Assembly (NCBI GenBank): GCA_016217675.1
Contig: JACRHC010000009.1
Span: 1-59,560 of the forward strand
Direction of reading: 5' to 3'
Source: Nitrospirota bacterium
GTDB lineage: Bacteria; Nitrospirota; Thermodesulfovibrionia; Thermodesulfovibrionales; UBA6898
Length of the DNA: 59,560 nt
Positions 10,302-17,182 of the stretch are shown in pieces; position 1 is the stretch's first letter; every line of letters starts with the position of its first letter. The position numbers and the translations under genes were made by a program. The notes under the pieces were generated by a model. That model saw nothing but the letters and a program-made list of their open reading frames with translations, was not told the DNA's origin and did not search any database.

Positions 10302-11588
10302 ATGAAGAAATTCGTTTTTATCTATACATATGGCTGTCAGATGAATGTGCATGATTCCGAGAAGATGCTCGGCACCCTTGCTCAGGAAGGGTACACCGCT
10401 GCAACAGTTCCTGAAAAGGCAGACCTGATTATTTTCAATACCTGCGCAATCCGTGAAAAGGCTGAACATAAATTCTATAGCCAGTTAGGCAGGATAAAAC
10501 ATCTGAAAAAGAGCAATCCATTATTAAAAATTGCGGTTGCCGGCTGCGTTGCCCAGGATTCCAGGCAAAAGGTCATGAAAAGGGCCCCTCATGTCGATTT
10601 TGTGCTGGGGCCTCAGAATCTGCATGTGGTCGGCAATCTGCAGACTTCAAAGAGAAACCTCTATGTAGATGAAAATCCTGATATTGCATATCAGGAATAT
10701 GCAATGCACAGAGAAAGCGCTACACGGGCATGGGTCTCCATTATGTATGGCTGCAACAATTTTTGCAGCTACTGCATCGTCCCTTATACACGGGGAAGGG
10801 AGGTGTCCAGACCGAGTTCGAGTATTGTTGCTGAAATCAAGGGACTGAAAGAGAGAGGATACAGGGAGGTTACGCTGCTTGGCCAGAATGTAAATTCCTA
10901 CCGGAGTGACATAGACTTTGTCGGACTTCTTCGTCAGATCGACCGTATAGGTTTAGAGCGGGTGCGTTTTGTGACATCGCATCCCAGGGATCTTTCGACT
11001 GCGCTGATAGATGCTTTGGTTGAATTGCCGACTCTTTGTAATAACCTGCACCTTCCTCTGCAATCCGGGGCTGATGCAATTCTGCAGGCCATGAACAGAA
11101 AATATACCTATGCAGAATATTGCGAAAAAATCGGTTTGATTCGCGGGAAGATCCCTTCAGTTACCCTGTCTACGGATATCATTATCGGCTTTCCGGGCGA
11201 ATCCGAGAGTGACTTTGAACAGACAGTAAAGGCTATTAAAGAAATAGAGTTCGACGGCATGTTTGCTTTCAAGTATTCAAAAAGAAAGGGCACCAGGGCT
11301 TGTGAAATGGCTGACCAGGTGCCGGAGTCTGTTAAGGCTGAGAGGCTTAACAGACTTCTCATGATTCAGGAGGATATTGTTCTTAAGAGAAACAGAGCGC
11401 TTGTAGGATCTGTTCAGGAAATACTTATTGAAGGGGCTTCAGAAACAGACCCTTCAATGCTTATGGGAAGAACGAGATCTAATAAGATCGTTACACTTGA
11501 CCACAATGGAGCTCCTGAAGGAGCTGTCTTAAACGTAATTATTGAGAAAGCCCGCCACCATTCGCTGCACGGGAAAGAACTCTCGTAG
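10302..11588 (+). CDS. miaB: tRNA-2-methylthio-N6-isopentenyladenosine synthase MiaB
   Basis: A radical SAM methylthiotransferase that adds a methylthio group to isopentenylated A37 of tRNAs reading UNN codons. The N-terminal domain binds one 4Fe-4S cluster through Cys12 (YGCQMN), Cys48 (NTCAIR) and Cys82 (AGCVAQ). The radical SAM cluster uses Cys151, Cys155 and Cys158 (CNNFCSYC). A TRAM RNA-binding domain fills the last 70 residues. A GTG at 10287 is in frame, but the ATG at 10302 begins the conserved KKFVFIYTYGC. It is divergent from secA, and mtaB follows after seven bases, so one transcript probably makes both enzymes. Confidence 0.96.
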   Translation: MKKFVFIYTYGCQMNVHDSEKMLGTLAQEGYTAATVPEKADLIIFNTCAIREKAEHKFYSQLGRIKHLKKSNPLLKIAVAGCVAQDSRQKVMKRAPHVDFVLGPQNLHVVGNLQTSKRNLYVDENPDIAYQEYAMHRESATRAWVSIMYGCNNFCSYCIVPYTRGREVSRPSSSIVAEIKGLKERGYREVTLLGQNVNSYRSDIDFVGLLRQIDRIGLERVRFVTSHPRDLSTALIDALVELPTLCNNLHLPLQSGADAILQAMNRKYTYAEYCEKIGLIRGKIPSVTLSTDIIIGFPGESESDFEQTVKAIKEIEFDGMFAFKYSKRKGTRACEMADQVPESVKAERLNRLLMIQEDIVLKRNRALVGSVQEILIEGASETDPSMLMGRTRSNKIVTLDHNGAPEGAVLNVIIEKARHHSLHGKELS

Positions 11589-11595
11589 CTTCGGC

Positions 11596-12843
11596 ATGCA
11601 GCATAGGAATAAAAAGGTTGCACTACTGACCCTTGGCTGCAGGGTAAACCAGTCTGAAAGTGCTGTTATCGAGGGGACACTCAGAAGGCATGGTGTCTCT
11701 ATTGTTGGGCTTGAAGACAACCCCGATTATTGCATTATCAATACCTGCACGGTAACAGGGAAGAGCGATTCGGGTTCCCGGTATCTCATTCGCAGAGCAG
11801 CAAAGACAAATGCTCATGTCATTGTGACTGGTTGTTTCTCGCAGCTCAAACAGAGCGAAGTTAGCCGGCTTCAAGGCGTCTGCGAAGTTGTCCCGAACAG
11901 TGACAAAGAGAAGATAATATCTCGTGTACTTGGTTACGGTGTCAATCCTGTATATTCCCTGCAGGACCGTGCGCGACCATACCTCAAGGTGCAGGACGGG
12001 TGCAATTTCAGCTGTACATACTGTGCCGTGCCTATGGCGCGCGGCAGATCCAGGAGCCTCCCTATGGATGAGGTCGTAAAGAGGGCCTCTGATATTGTGG
12101 AGCAGGGCTATCACGAGATCGTTCTGACCGGAATCCATCTTGGCAGTTACGGCCAGGACCTTTTCCCAAAGACAAGCCTTGCCCGGCTTATCAGTAAAAT
12201 TCTCTCCTCGACATCGCTTTTCAGAATCAGGCTTAGTTCGATCGAAATCAACGAAATTGACGATGAACTTATCGAATTATTGGGGGATCCCAGAATATGC
12301 AAACACCTCCATCTGCCTCTTCAGAGCGGCAGCGATCTGATCCTCAAACTCATGAACAGGAATTATACGGGAAAAACCTTTCGAAAGAAACTGTTGCACC
12401 TGTCTGGCATATCATCAGACATTGCATTTGGCACTGACGTAATCGTAGGCTTTCCCGCAGAAGAACACAGGGAATTCATGTTAACCCATGAAATGATAAA
12501 GGAACTTCCATTTGCTTATGTCCATACCTTTCCCTATTCGCCAAGAAGTGGTACATTGGCAGCTAACTTAAAGCCACAGATAGCAGGTAATATAATCTCT
12601 GATCGCGCTGAGGCCGTGAAAGGGCTCAGCAGCGCCAAGAAGTCGGCTTTCACATCTGCACAGGCAAATAAGATCCTTGATGTTATTGCAGAAGAAGAGA
12701 ATGGTGATGGCGATACAACTGCTACAACGAGCAATTACCTTAAAATAGCCATTAAGAGCGGCAGACTCTGCAGGGGGAGTGTGGTATTTGTTAGGTCTGT
12801 AGCTGACAACAGTGATCGCCTCAGAGGAGTTATGATTAGTTAG
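11596..12843 (+). CDS. mtaB: tRNA N6-threonylcarbamoyladenosine methylthiotransferase
   Basis: A second radical SAM methylthiotransferase, of the MtaB type, which converts t6A37 to ms2t6A37 in tRNAs reading ANN codons. The MtaB-style N-terminus LGCRVNQSES (Cys15) replaces the MiaB TYGCQMN. NTCTVT holds Cys51, TGCFSQ holds Cys80, and the radical SAM cluster is Cys136, Cys140, Cys143 (CNFSCTYC). The protein is 415 residues from the ATG at 11596; the open frame reaches back into miaB but the conserved domain begins here. No Shine-Dalgarno is evident, and translation may depend on coupling with miaB. The RimO-type marker sequences are absent, so ribosomal S12 is an unlikely substrate. Confidence 0.9.
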   Translation: MQHRNKKVALLTLGCRVNQSESAVIEGTLRRHGVSIVGLEDNPDYCIINTCTVTGKSDSGSRYLIRRAAKTNAHVIVTGCFSQLKQSEVSRLQGVCEVVPNSDKEKIISRVLGYGVNPVYSLQDRARPYLKVQDGCNFSCTYCAVPMARGRSRSLPMDEVVKRASDIVEQGYHEIVLTGIHLGSYGQDLFPKTSLARLISKILSSTSLFRIRLSSIEINEIDDELIELLGDPRICKHLHLPLQSGSDLILKLMNRNYTGKTFRKKLLHLSGISSDIAFGTDVIVGFPAEEHREFMLTHEMIKELPFAYVHTFPYSPRSGTLAANLKPQIAGNIISDRAEAVKGLSSAKKSAFTSAQANKILDVIAEEENGDGDTTATTSNYLKIAIKSGRLCRGSVVFVRSVADNSDRLRGVMIS

Positions 12844-13222
12844 TCGTAACGTATTGAATATACATACAAAATTCTCTGCCTAATTCATAGACAACATAGC
12901 AGAAGGCCTTATCCATACCGCTACAGCATCCTTTTTCACCATGATATTAACAATATATAAACAGAAACTGTTTATATAGAAAGTCCGATAAGATATATTA
13001 TGTTAAATAAAACGTAATTATAAAATATTTAGGCACCCTGAGAACAGGCAGGTAAGATTGAAGAGTTCCTTGACGATGCGCCTCTTACGTACTTAAAGTT
13101 CTATATTAAAAGTAGGTTTTAGCTGTATCTTATTTGTTGATGTAATTCTTTATGTAGCGAGGCTAATATCCCGAATAATAACGATTACGTTTAGTTTAAT
13201 AACCGCCTCAAAATGACCTTCC
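12844..13222. other. AT-rich intergenic region without a gene
   Basis: No convincing open reading frame or recognisable RNA family is seen between mtaB and the tRNA promoter. The stretch is clearly more AT-rich than its neighbours and holds one strong palindrome (separate entry). No transposon ends were found; an untranslated RNA cannot be excluded by eye. Confidence 0.6.
12954..12978. promoter_or_regulatory. Perfect 11-bp palindrome (operator or hairpin)
   Basis: Arms 12954-12964 (TATATAAACAG) and 12968-12978 (CTGTTTATATA) are perfect complements around AAA. There is no T tract, so it reads more like a binding site for a dimeric regulator than a terminator. It is 110 bases after mtaB. Confidence 0.5.
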
Positions 13223-13252
13223 TTGACATTTGCACCTTTCCTGATTTATAAA
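13223..13252 (+). promoter_or_regulatory. Promoter of the tRNA-Gly gene
   Basis: Consensus TTGACA at 13223-13228 and TATAAA at 13247-13252, 18 bases apart. The tRNA begins eight bases later at 13261. Confidence 0.8.
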
Positions 13253-13260
13253 AGACGCAT

Positions 13261-13335
<75 letters not shown>

Positions 13336-13352
13336 GCGACCCACGTTGAGGT

Positions 13353-13925
13353 CTAAGCCGCGCTCTTAAATTGTTTTTTGGCGTAGAGTATTCTTTGGAG
13401 AACAGTGAAATGCGTAAGTCCGGCGAGCACCCATAATATCATTACCATATAACCACTAACAGCTCCGATAAACAGCAGGATTAATCGTTCCGGCCTTTCC
13501 ATAAGACCGTGAGAGCAAGAAACGCCGAGTCCTTCTGCCCTGGCTCTGGCATAGCTGATGATGAGCGAACCAATAAGCGTACTAAGCGCAAGAAATACAC
13601 CAGTCATATGTCCGACACTGCCCAGATTCCATGCAATTGCAAGAAGAATGACAGAATCGGAATATCGGTCAAGCACCGAATCAAGGAAAGCGCCGAATGA
13701 CGAGCTCTCCCCCTTGCTTCGCGCAACGATACCGTCAAGCATATCAAGGAGCGCAGCGGGCAGAAGGCAGAACGCTCCCAGCGTCAGGCTTTGGGCCAGC
13801 ACAAAACTTGAGACAACGGTAAGGGTAAAGCCTGTGATTGATATTACATTTGGACTAAGAGGGATTCTTTTGGCAAACGATTTCAGGGGTCTGTCCAGCG
13901 CATGACCGAATTTTTCGCTCAGCAT
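13353..13925 (-). CDS. CDP-alcohol phosphatidyltransferase
   Basis: A membrane enzyme that transfers a phosphatidyl group from a CDP-lipid to an alcohol. At 190 residues it has about five hydrophobic segments and a complete metal-binding signature: Asp61, Asp64-Gly65, Ala68-Arg69, Gly78, Asp82 and Asp86. The family includes phosphatidylglycerophosphate, phosphatidylserine and phosphatidylinositol-phosphate synthases. Placement nine bases after the inositol-phosphate synthase gene makes inositol phosphate the most likely acceptor, as in mycobacterial PIP synthase; this is inferred from context and not from residues. The open frame and the conserved N-terminal SPNVISITGF support the start at 13925. 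Confidence 0.9.
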   Translation of the reverse strand: MLSEKFGHALDRPLKSFAKRIPLSPNVISITGFTLTVVSSFVLAQSLTLGAFCLLPAALLDMLDGIVARSKGESSSFGAFLDSVLDRYSDSVILLAIAWNLGSVGHMTGVFLALSTLIGSLIISYARARAEGLGVSCSHGLMERPERLILLFIGAVSGYMVMILWVLAGLTHFTVLQRILYAKKQFKSAA

Positions 13926-13934
13926 GGCAGAAGA

Positions 13935-15032
13935 TCAACTGCTCCGCTCCGCCCTGATGTACTCTTCGACCATTTGCCTTGCCATGTCATCCGAGAACTG
14001 TTTGGGCGGGTGCTTCATGAAATAGGCAGACGGCGATATGAGAGGCCCCTCAGCCTTTCTGTCTCTTCCAATACGGCAACACCTGATTGCATCAATAACT
14101 ACACCGGAACTGTTTGGGGAATCCTCAACAGAAAGTCTCATTTCAAGGTGAAGCGGTATATTGCCAAACCCCCTTCCCTCGATTCTCAAGAAACAGACCT
14201 TGTTGTCATTCAGCCAGGGGATATAATCTGATGGCCCGATATGGATATCTTCATTGGAGAGCGGCGCCTGCATCTGAGACTGGACGGCTTCGGTTTTGGA
14301 TATCTTTTTCATGGCAAGACGCTCCGGATTTAGCATATTCAGGAAGTCAGTATTGCCTCCGACATTCAACTGATAGGTATGATCAATGGTTACTCCGCGA
14401 TCCTCGAAAAGTTTAGTAAGACTCCGATGGATAATAGTAGCTCCCACCTGACTTTTAATGTCATCACCTATAATCGGTATCCCTTTTTCTCTGAACCGGA
14501 CTGCCCATGACTTCTGCGATGCGATAAATACCGGAATGCAATTTATGAAGCTGACGCCCGCCTTCAGACACGCCTCAGCATAAAAAGAAGAAGCTTTTTC
14601 AGAACCGACGGGCAGATAGTTAAGCAGGATCTCAGCGCCCGAACTTTTGAGAACTTTGACAACATCAACGCATTTTTTGTCAGCCGGCATGAATCTGTGA
14701 TCTTCAGGGTATTTCTCCATGTGGCCGGCTATGCCATCAAGAATATTTCCCATACTGACGACAGGGTGCGATCTTTTGCTCATTTTCTGGAATAATTTCG
14801 TGCAATTAGGTTTTGCGAAGATTGCTTCATGAAGAGCCTTGCCGACCTTGCGCCTGTCGATATCAAACGCCGCAACGACTGTAATATCGCCCGGCATGTA
14901 CCCGCCGAGATTATAATGCATCAAGCCCGAAGATGATGCATTCTTCTTATTTCTCCTGTAAAATTCGATACCCTGAACAAGCGAACTCGCGCAGTTACCT
15001 ACGCCTGCTATCGCAATACGGATTTCATTCAT
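13935..15032 (-). CDS. ino1: Inositol-3-phosphate synthase
   Basis: Converts glucose 6-phosphate to inositol 3-phosphate in an NAD-dependent isomerisation, the only known route to new inositol. The 365-residue size and layout match the short mycobacterial/archaeal type. The NAD-binding start AIAGVGNCASSLVQG is at about residues 7-21, and GDDIKSQVGATIIHR and the catalytic-region NVGGNTDFLNML follow in the second half. It leads a two-gene unit with the phosphatidyltransferase, from a promoter that diverges from mdh. Inositol is rare in bacteria; products could be phosphatidylinositol-type lipids or compatible solutes, and the partner gene favours lipids. Confidence 0.92.
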   Translation of the reverse strand: MNEIRIAIAGVGNCASSLVQGIEFYRRNKKNASSSGLMHYNLGGYMPGDITVVAAFDIDRRKVGKALHEAIFAKPNCTKLFQKMSKRSHPVVSMGNILDGIAGHMEKYPEDHRFMPADKKCVDVVKVLKSSGAEILLNYLPVGSEKASSFYAEACLKAGVSFINCIPVFIASQKSWAVRFREKGIPIIGDDIKSQVGATIIHRSLTKLFEDRGVTIDHTYQLNVGGNTDFLNMLNPERLAMKKISKTEAVQSQMQAPLSNEDIHIGPSDYIPWLNDNKVCFLRIEGRGFGNIPLHLEMRLSVEDSPNSSGVVIDAIRCCRIGRDRKAEGPLISPSAYFMKHPPKQFSDDMARQMVEEYIRAERSS

Positions 15033-15076
15033 GTTGAAGCGGGTTCCCCTTTAGAGCTTTTTTATCGTCAACGAAA

Positions 15077-15106
15077 TTTATATATTAAAGATTCATCCGA
15101 AGTCAA
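15077..15106 (-). promoter_or_regulatory. Candidate promoter for ino1
   Basis: On the minus strand TTGACT (15106-15101) and TATAAA (15082-15077) are 18 bases apart. It leaves a leader of about 40 bases with AAAGGGG ahead of the ino1 ATG. Confidence 0.6.
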
Positions 15107-15130
15107 GAAATAACGTTTGCCATTTTCTCC

Positions 15131-15160
15131 TTGCCATTATTATTTTTCATGCTCTATAAT
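15131..15160 (+). promoter_or_regulatory. Candidate promoter for mdh (near-leaderless)
   Basis: TTGCCA at 15131-15136 and TATAAT at 15155-15160 are 18 bases apart. The mdh ATG is at 15171, about four bases after the expected transcription start. Confidence 0.6.
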
Positions 15161-15170
15161 ATTTTTTCTT

Positions 15171-16100
15171 ATGAAAACAAAGATATCGGTCATTGGCGCG
15201 GGAAATGTCGGAGCAACAACAGCAGAGCTCATTGCAAGGGACGGTCTTGCCGATGTTGTCCTCTTTGATATTCACGAAGGCCTTGCTAAGGGCAAGGCTC
15301 TTGATATGACGGAGGCTTGTCCTGTCTGGGGTTCGCCGTCTATCGTAACGGGCACCAGCACTTTTGAAGAAACTGCCGGATCAGACATCATAGTCATCAC
15401 CGCAGGCTTTCCGCGGAAACCCGGGATGACAAGAGATGATCTGCTTATTGCCAATGCAGACGTTATCAAGACGGTAACTGCGGGCACGGTCAAGTATTCG
15501 CCAGACAGTATTATCGTTGTTGTGACGAACCCTATGGATGTTATGGCATATGCAGCAATGAAGGTGTCCGGTTTTTGTCGTGAACGGGTCATCGGCATGG
15601 GCGGATTACTGGACTCAGCCCGGTTTCGGACATTTGTTGCCATGGAAGTCGGCGTATCTGCCGCTGACGTCGAGGCCCTTGTTTTGGGCGGGCACGGCGA
15701 TCAGATGGTCCCATTGCCCCGCTTTACAACGGTAAAAGGCATACCTGTCCCGGAACTGATCGGAAAGGACACTATAGATCATTTAATCGAGAGAACCAGG
15801 ACCGGGGGCGCAGAAATTGTCGGCCTTCTGAAAACCGGCAGTGCTTTTTATGCTCCGGCAGCATCTGCCGTCCAGATGGTGCGGTCAATACTGTTTGATG
15901 AAAAAAGAATTCTTCCCTGTTCAGCATACCTGCAGGGCGAATACGGATTTTCCGATGTCTTTGCAGGAGTTCCGGTCGTCCTTGGTCGACAGGGCATCGA
16001 AAAAATCGTTGGCTTATCATTGTTACCGGAGGAGATGGAAATGTTCGGCAGGTCAGCTGCTGCTGTCAGGGCAATGATTGATACGCTGAATTTCTCATAA
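15171..16100 (+). CDS. mdh: Malate dehydrogenase
   Basis: Interconverts malate and oxaloacetate with NAD(H), a TCA-cycle step. This is the LDH-like MDH type, 309 residues from the ATG at 15171. The Rossmann motif GAGNVGATTAE is at residues 8-18. The substrate loop GFPRKPGMTRDDL carries the two arginines expected for a dicarboxylate substrate; lactate dehydrogenases have Gln at the first site. The active-site histidine is in GGHGDQMVPL. The open frame extends 54 bases upstream through the promoter, but residues before KTKISVIGAG look non-coding. No ribosome binding site precedes the ATG. Confidence 0.95.
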   Translation: MKTKISVIGAGNVGATTAELIARDGLADVVLFDIHEGLAKGKALDMTEACPVWGSPSIVTGTSTFEETAGSDIIVITAGFPRKPGMTRDDLLIANADVIKTVTAGTVKYSPDSIIVVVTNPMDVMAYAAMKVSGFCRERVIGMGGLLDSARFRTFVAMEVGVSAADVEALVLGGHGDQMVPLPRFTTVKGIPVPELIGKDTIDHLIERTRTGGAEIVGLLKTGSAFYAPAASAVQMVRSILFDEKRILPCSAYLQGEYGFSDVFAGVPVVLGRQGIEKIVGLSLLPEEMEMFGRSAAAVRAMIDTLNFS

Positions 16101-16170
16101 GAGCTGTCGACATGCCGATGCCTGAATCCCGATAACAACACCCTGCTGTTTCAAGCAATGCTTTCACCAC

Positions 16171-16187
16171 GACAGAATTATTCTGTC
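16171..16187. promoter_or_regulatory. 17-bp palindrome before the NDK-like gene
   Basis: GACAGAAT (16171-16178) and ATTCTGTC (16180-16187) are perfect arms around one T. It lies just before the GGAGG ribosome binding site of the next gene, where a repressor or a small hairpin could act. Confidence 0.45.
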
Positions 16188-16205
16188 AGTTTATTGGAGG
16201 ATCAG

Positions 16206-16943
16206 ATGGAACAAAATGAAGAAATGGATCAGACGCTGGTACTTATTAAACCGGATGCCCTCAAAAACTCACTAACGGGCTATGTGCTTTCCCTGCTTTC
16301 GGAATTTCACACAGGTCTTCGCTTTGCAGGAGCAAAAATAGTATATGTGAGCAATTTGCTTGCTGAAGAGCACTATGCAGAACATCGCGGCAAAATATTT
16401 TTCCCTTCACTTCTGGAATATATAATGGGGCAGCTTCATTACCCTGATGAGCCATGGAAAAGGCGCGTTATCGCACTTGTCTATCAGGGCCATGACGCTG
16501 TTCAGAAAATAAGGGATATTTGTGGCCCGACCAATCCTCACGTTGCCCGGGAAAAAAAGCCAGGGTGCATCAGGGCGCTCGGCGCACTTGTGCCGCTTAA
16601 GGATGCGGAGGGAAATGTCATCGGAGAGCGTATGGACAATCTCATTCACGCGTCTGCCGTGCGGGAGGACGCAGAGCGTGAGATCAAGCTATGGTTTAAT
16701 CCCTCGGATATCCCGCCTTTCATGCGTACGTATCCTGCTGAAGTGAATGAGTCATTTTACTATTACAGGGACGGCAGACTTTTCCTCAACCATGAACCGG
16801 GCAGTGTCTGTCTTCTCGCTCCCGGGGATATTGCGTGGAAGTCCGATCTTGATGCCCTCCGCTTACTGTCGCAGGGCTCATCGTCAACCACTTCTCTTGG
16901 ATCCGTAGCTGCGAAATATCTCATGAATACAGAAAAAATATAA
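16206..16943 (+). CDS. Enlarged nucleoside diphosphate kinase-like protein
   Basis: The NDK fold is recognisable: LVLIKPDAL at the N-terminus, KIRDICGPTNP in the middle, and MDNLIHAS with the phosphate-accepting histidine. Nucleoside diphosphate kinases move the gamma phosphate of ATP to other NDPs. Normal NDKs are about 140 residues; this one has 246, with an insertion of about 25 residues (around LEYIMGQLHYPDEPW) before the GPTNP motif and an extra C-terminal domain of about 80 residues. The usual HASDS after the histidine is HASAV. GGAGG at 16195-16199 supports the ATG at 16206. It may be the cell's NDK or a specialised relative; no standard NDK is in the window. Confidence 0.85.
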   Translation: MEQNEEMDQTLVLIKPDALKNSLTGYVLSLLSEFHTGLRFAGAKIVYVSNLLAEEHYAEHRGKIFFPSLLEYIMGQLHYPDEPWKRRVIALVYQGHDAVQKIRDICGPTNPHVAREKKPGCIRALGALVPLKDAEGNVIGERMDNLIHASAVREDAEREIKLWFNPSDIPPFMRTYPAEVNESFYYYRDGRLFLNHEPGSVCLLAPGDIAWKSDLDALRLLSQGSSSTTSLGSVAAKYLMNTEKI

Positions 16944-16950
16944 GCAAAAT

Positions 16951-16990
16951 TCATCAGACAACCGCAGCGAATGTTGCGGTTGTCTGATGA
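16951..16990. terminator. Perfect 16-bp hairpin after the NDK-like gene
   Basis: Arms 16951-16966 and 16975-16990 are perfectly complementary around an 8-base loop, seven bases after the stop. No T tract follows directly; a T-rich stretch comes 30 bases later. It is probably a terminator or RNA-stabilising structure. Confidence 0.75.
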
Positions 16991-17117
16991 TGTGAAGCAG
17001 CGGAATGTTCGACAGTGCCTTTTTTAATCTCCTTTCATCCAACCTCAGTATTTTAGATTGCAAGCGTCATTCCGTAATTTCAGGTCTATCTATAACTCAT
17101 TGCAAAAAAAGCATTAA

Positions 17118-17146
17118 TTGACTTATTACAGAAATAGCTGTAAAAT
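17118..17146 (+). promoter_or_regulatory. Candidate promoter for clpC
   Basis: TTGACT at 17118-17123 and TAAAAT at 17141-17146 are 17 bases apart. AAAGGAG precedes the ATG at 17183. No CtsR or CIRCE box was found. Confidence 0.55.
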
Positions 17147-17182
17147 TAATCAAGATAATTGGGATCTAAAAAGGAGTCCTGA

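Noticed and set aside
13073..13200. Possible transposase or pseudogene remnant in the AT-rich gap
   Set aside because: No frame longer than a few dozen codons and no recognisable residues.
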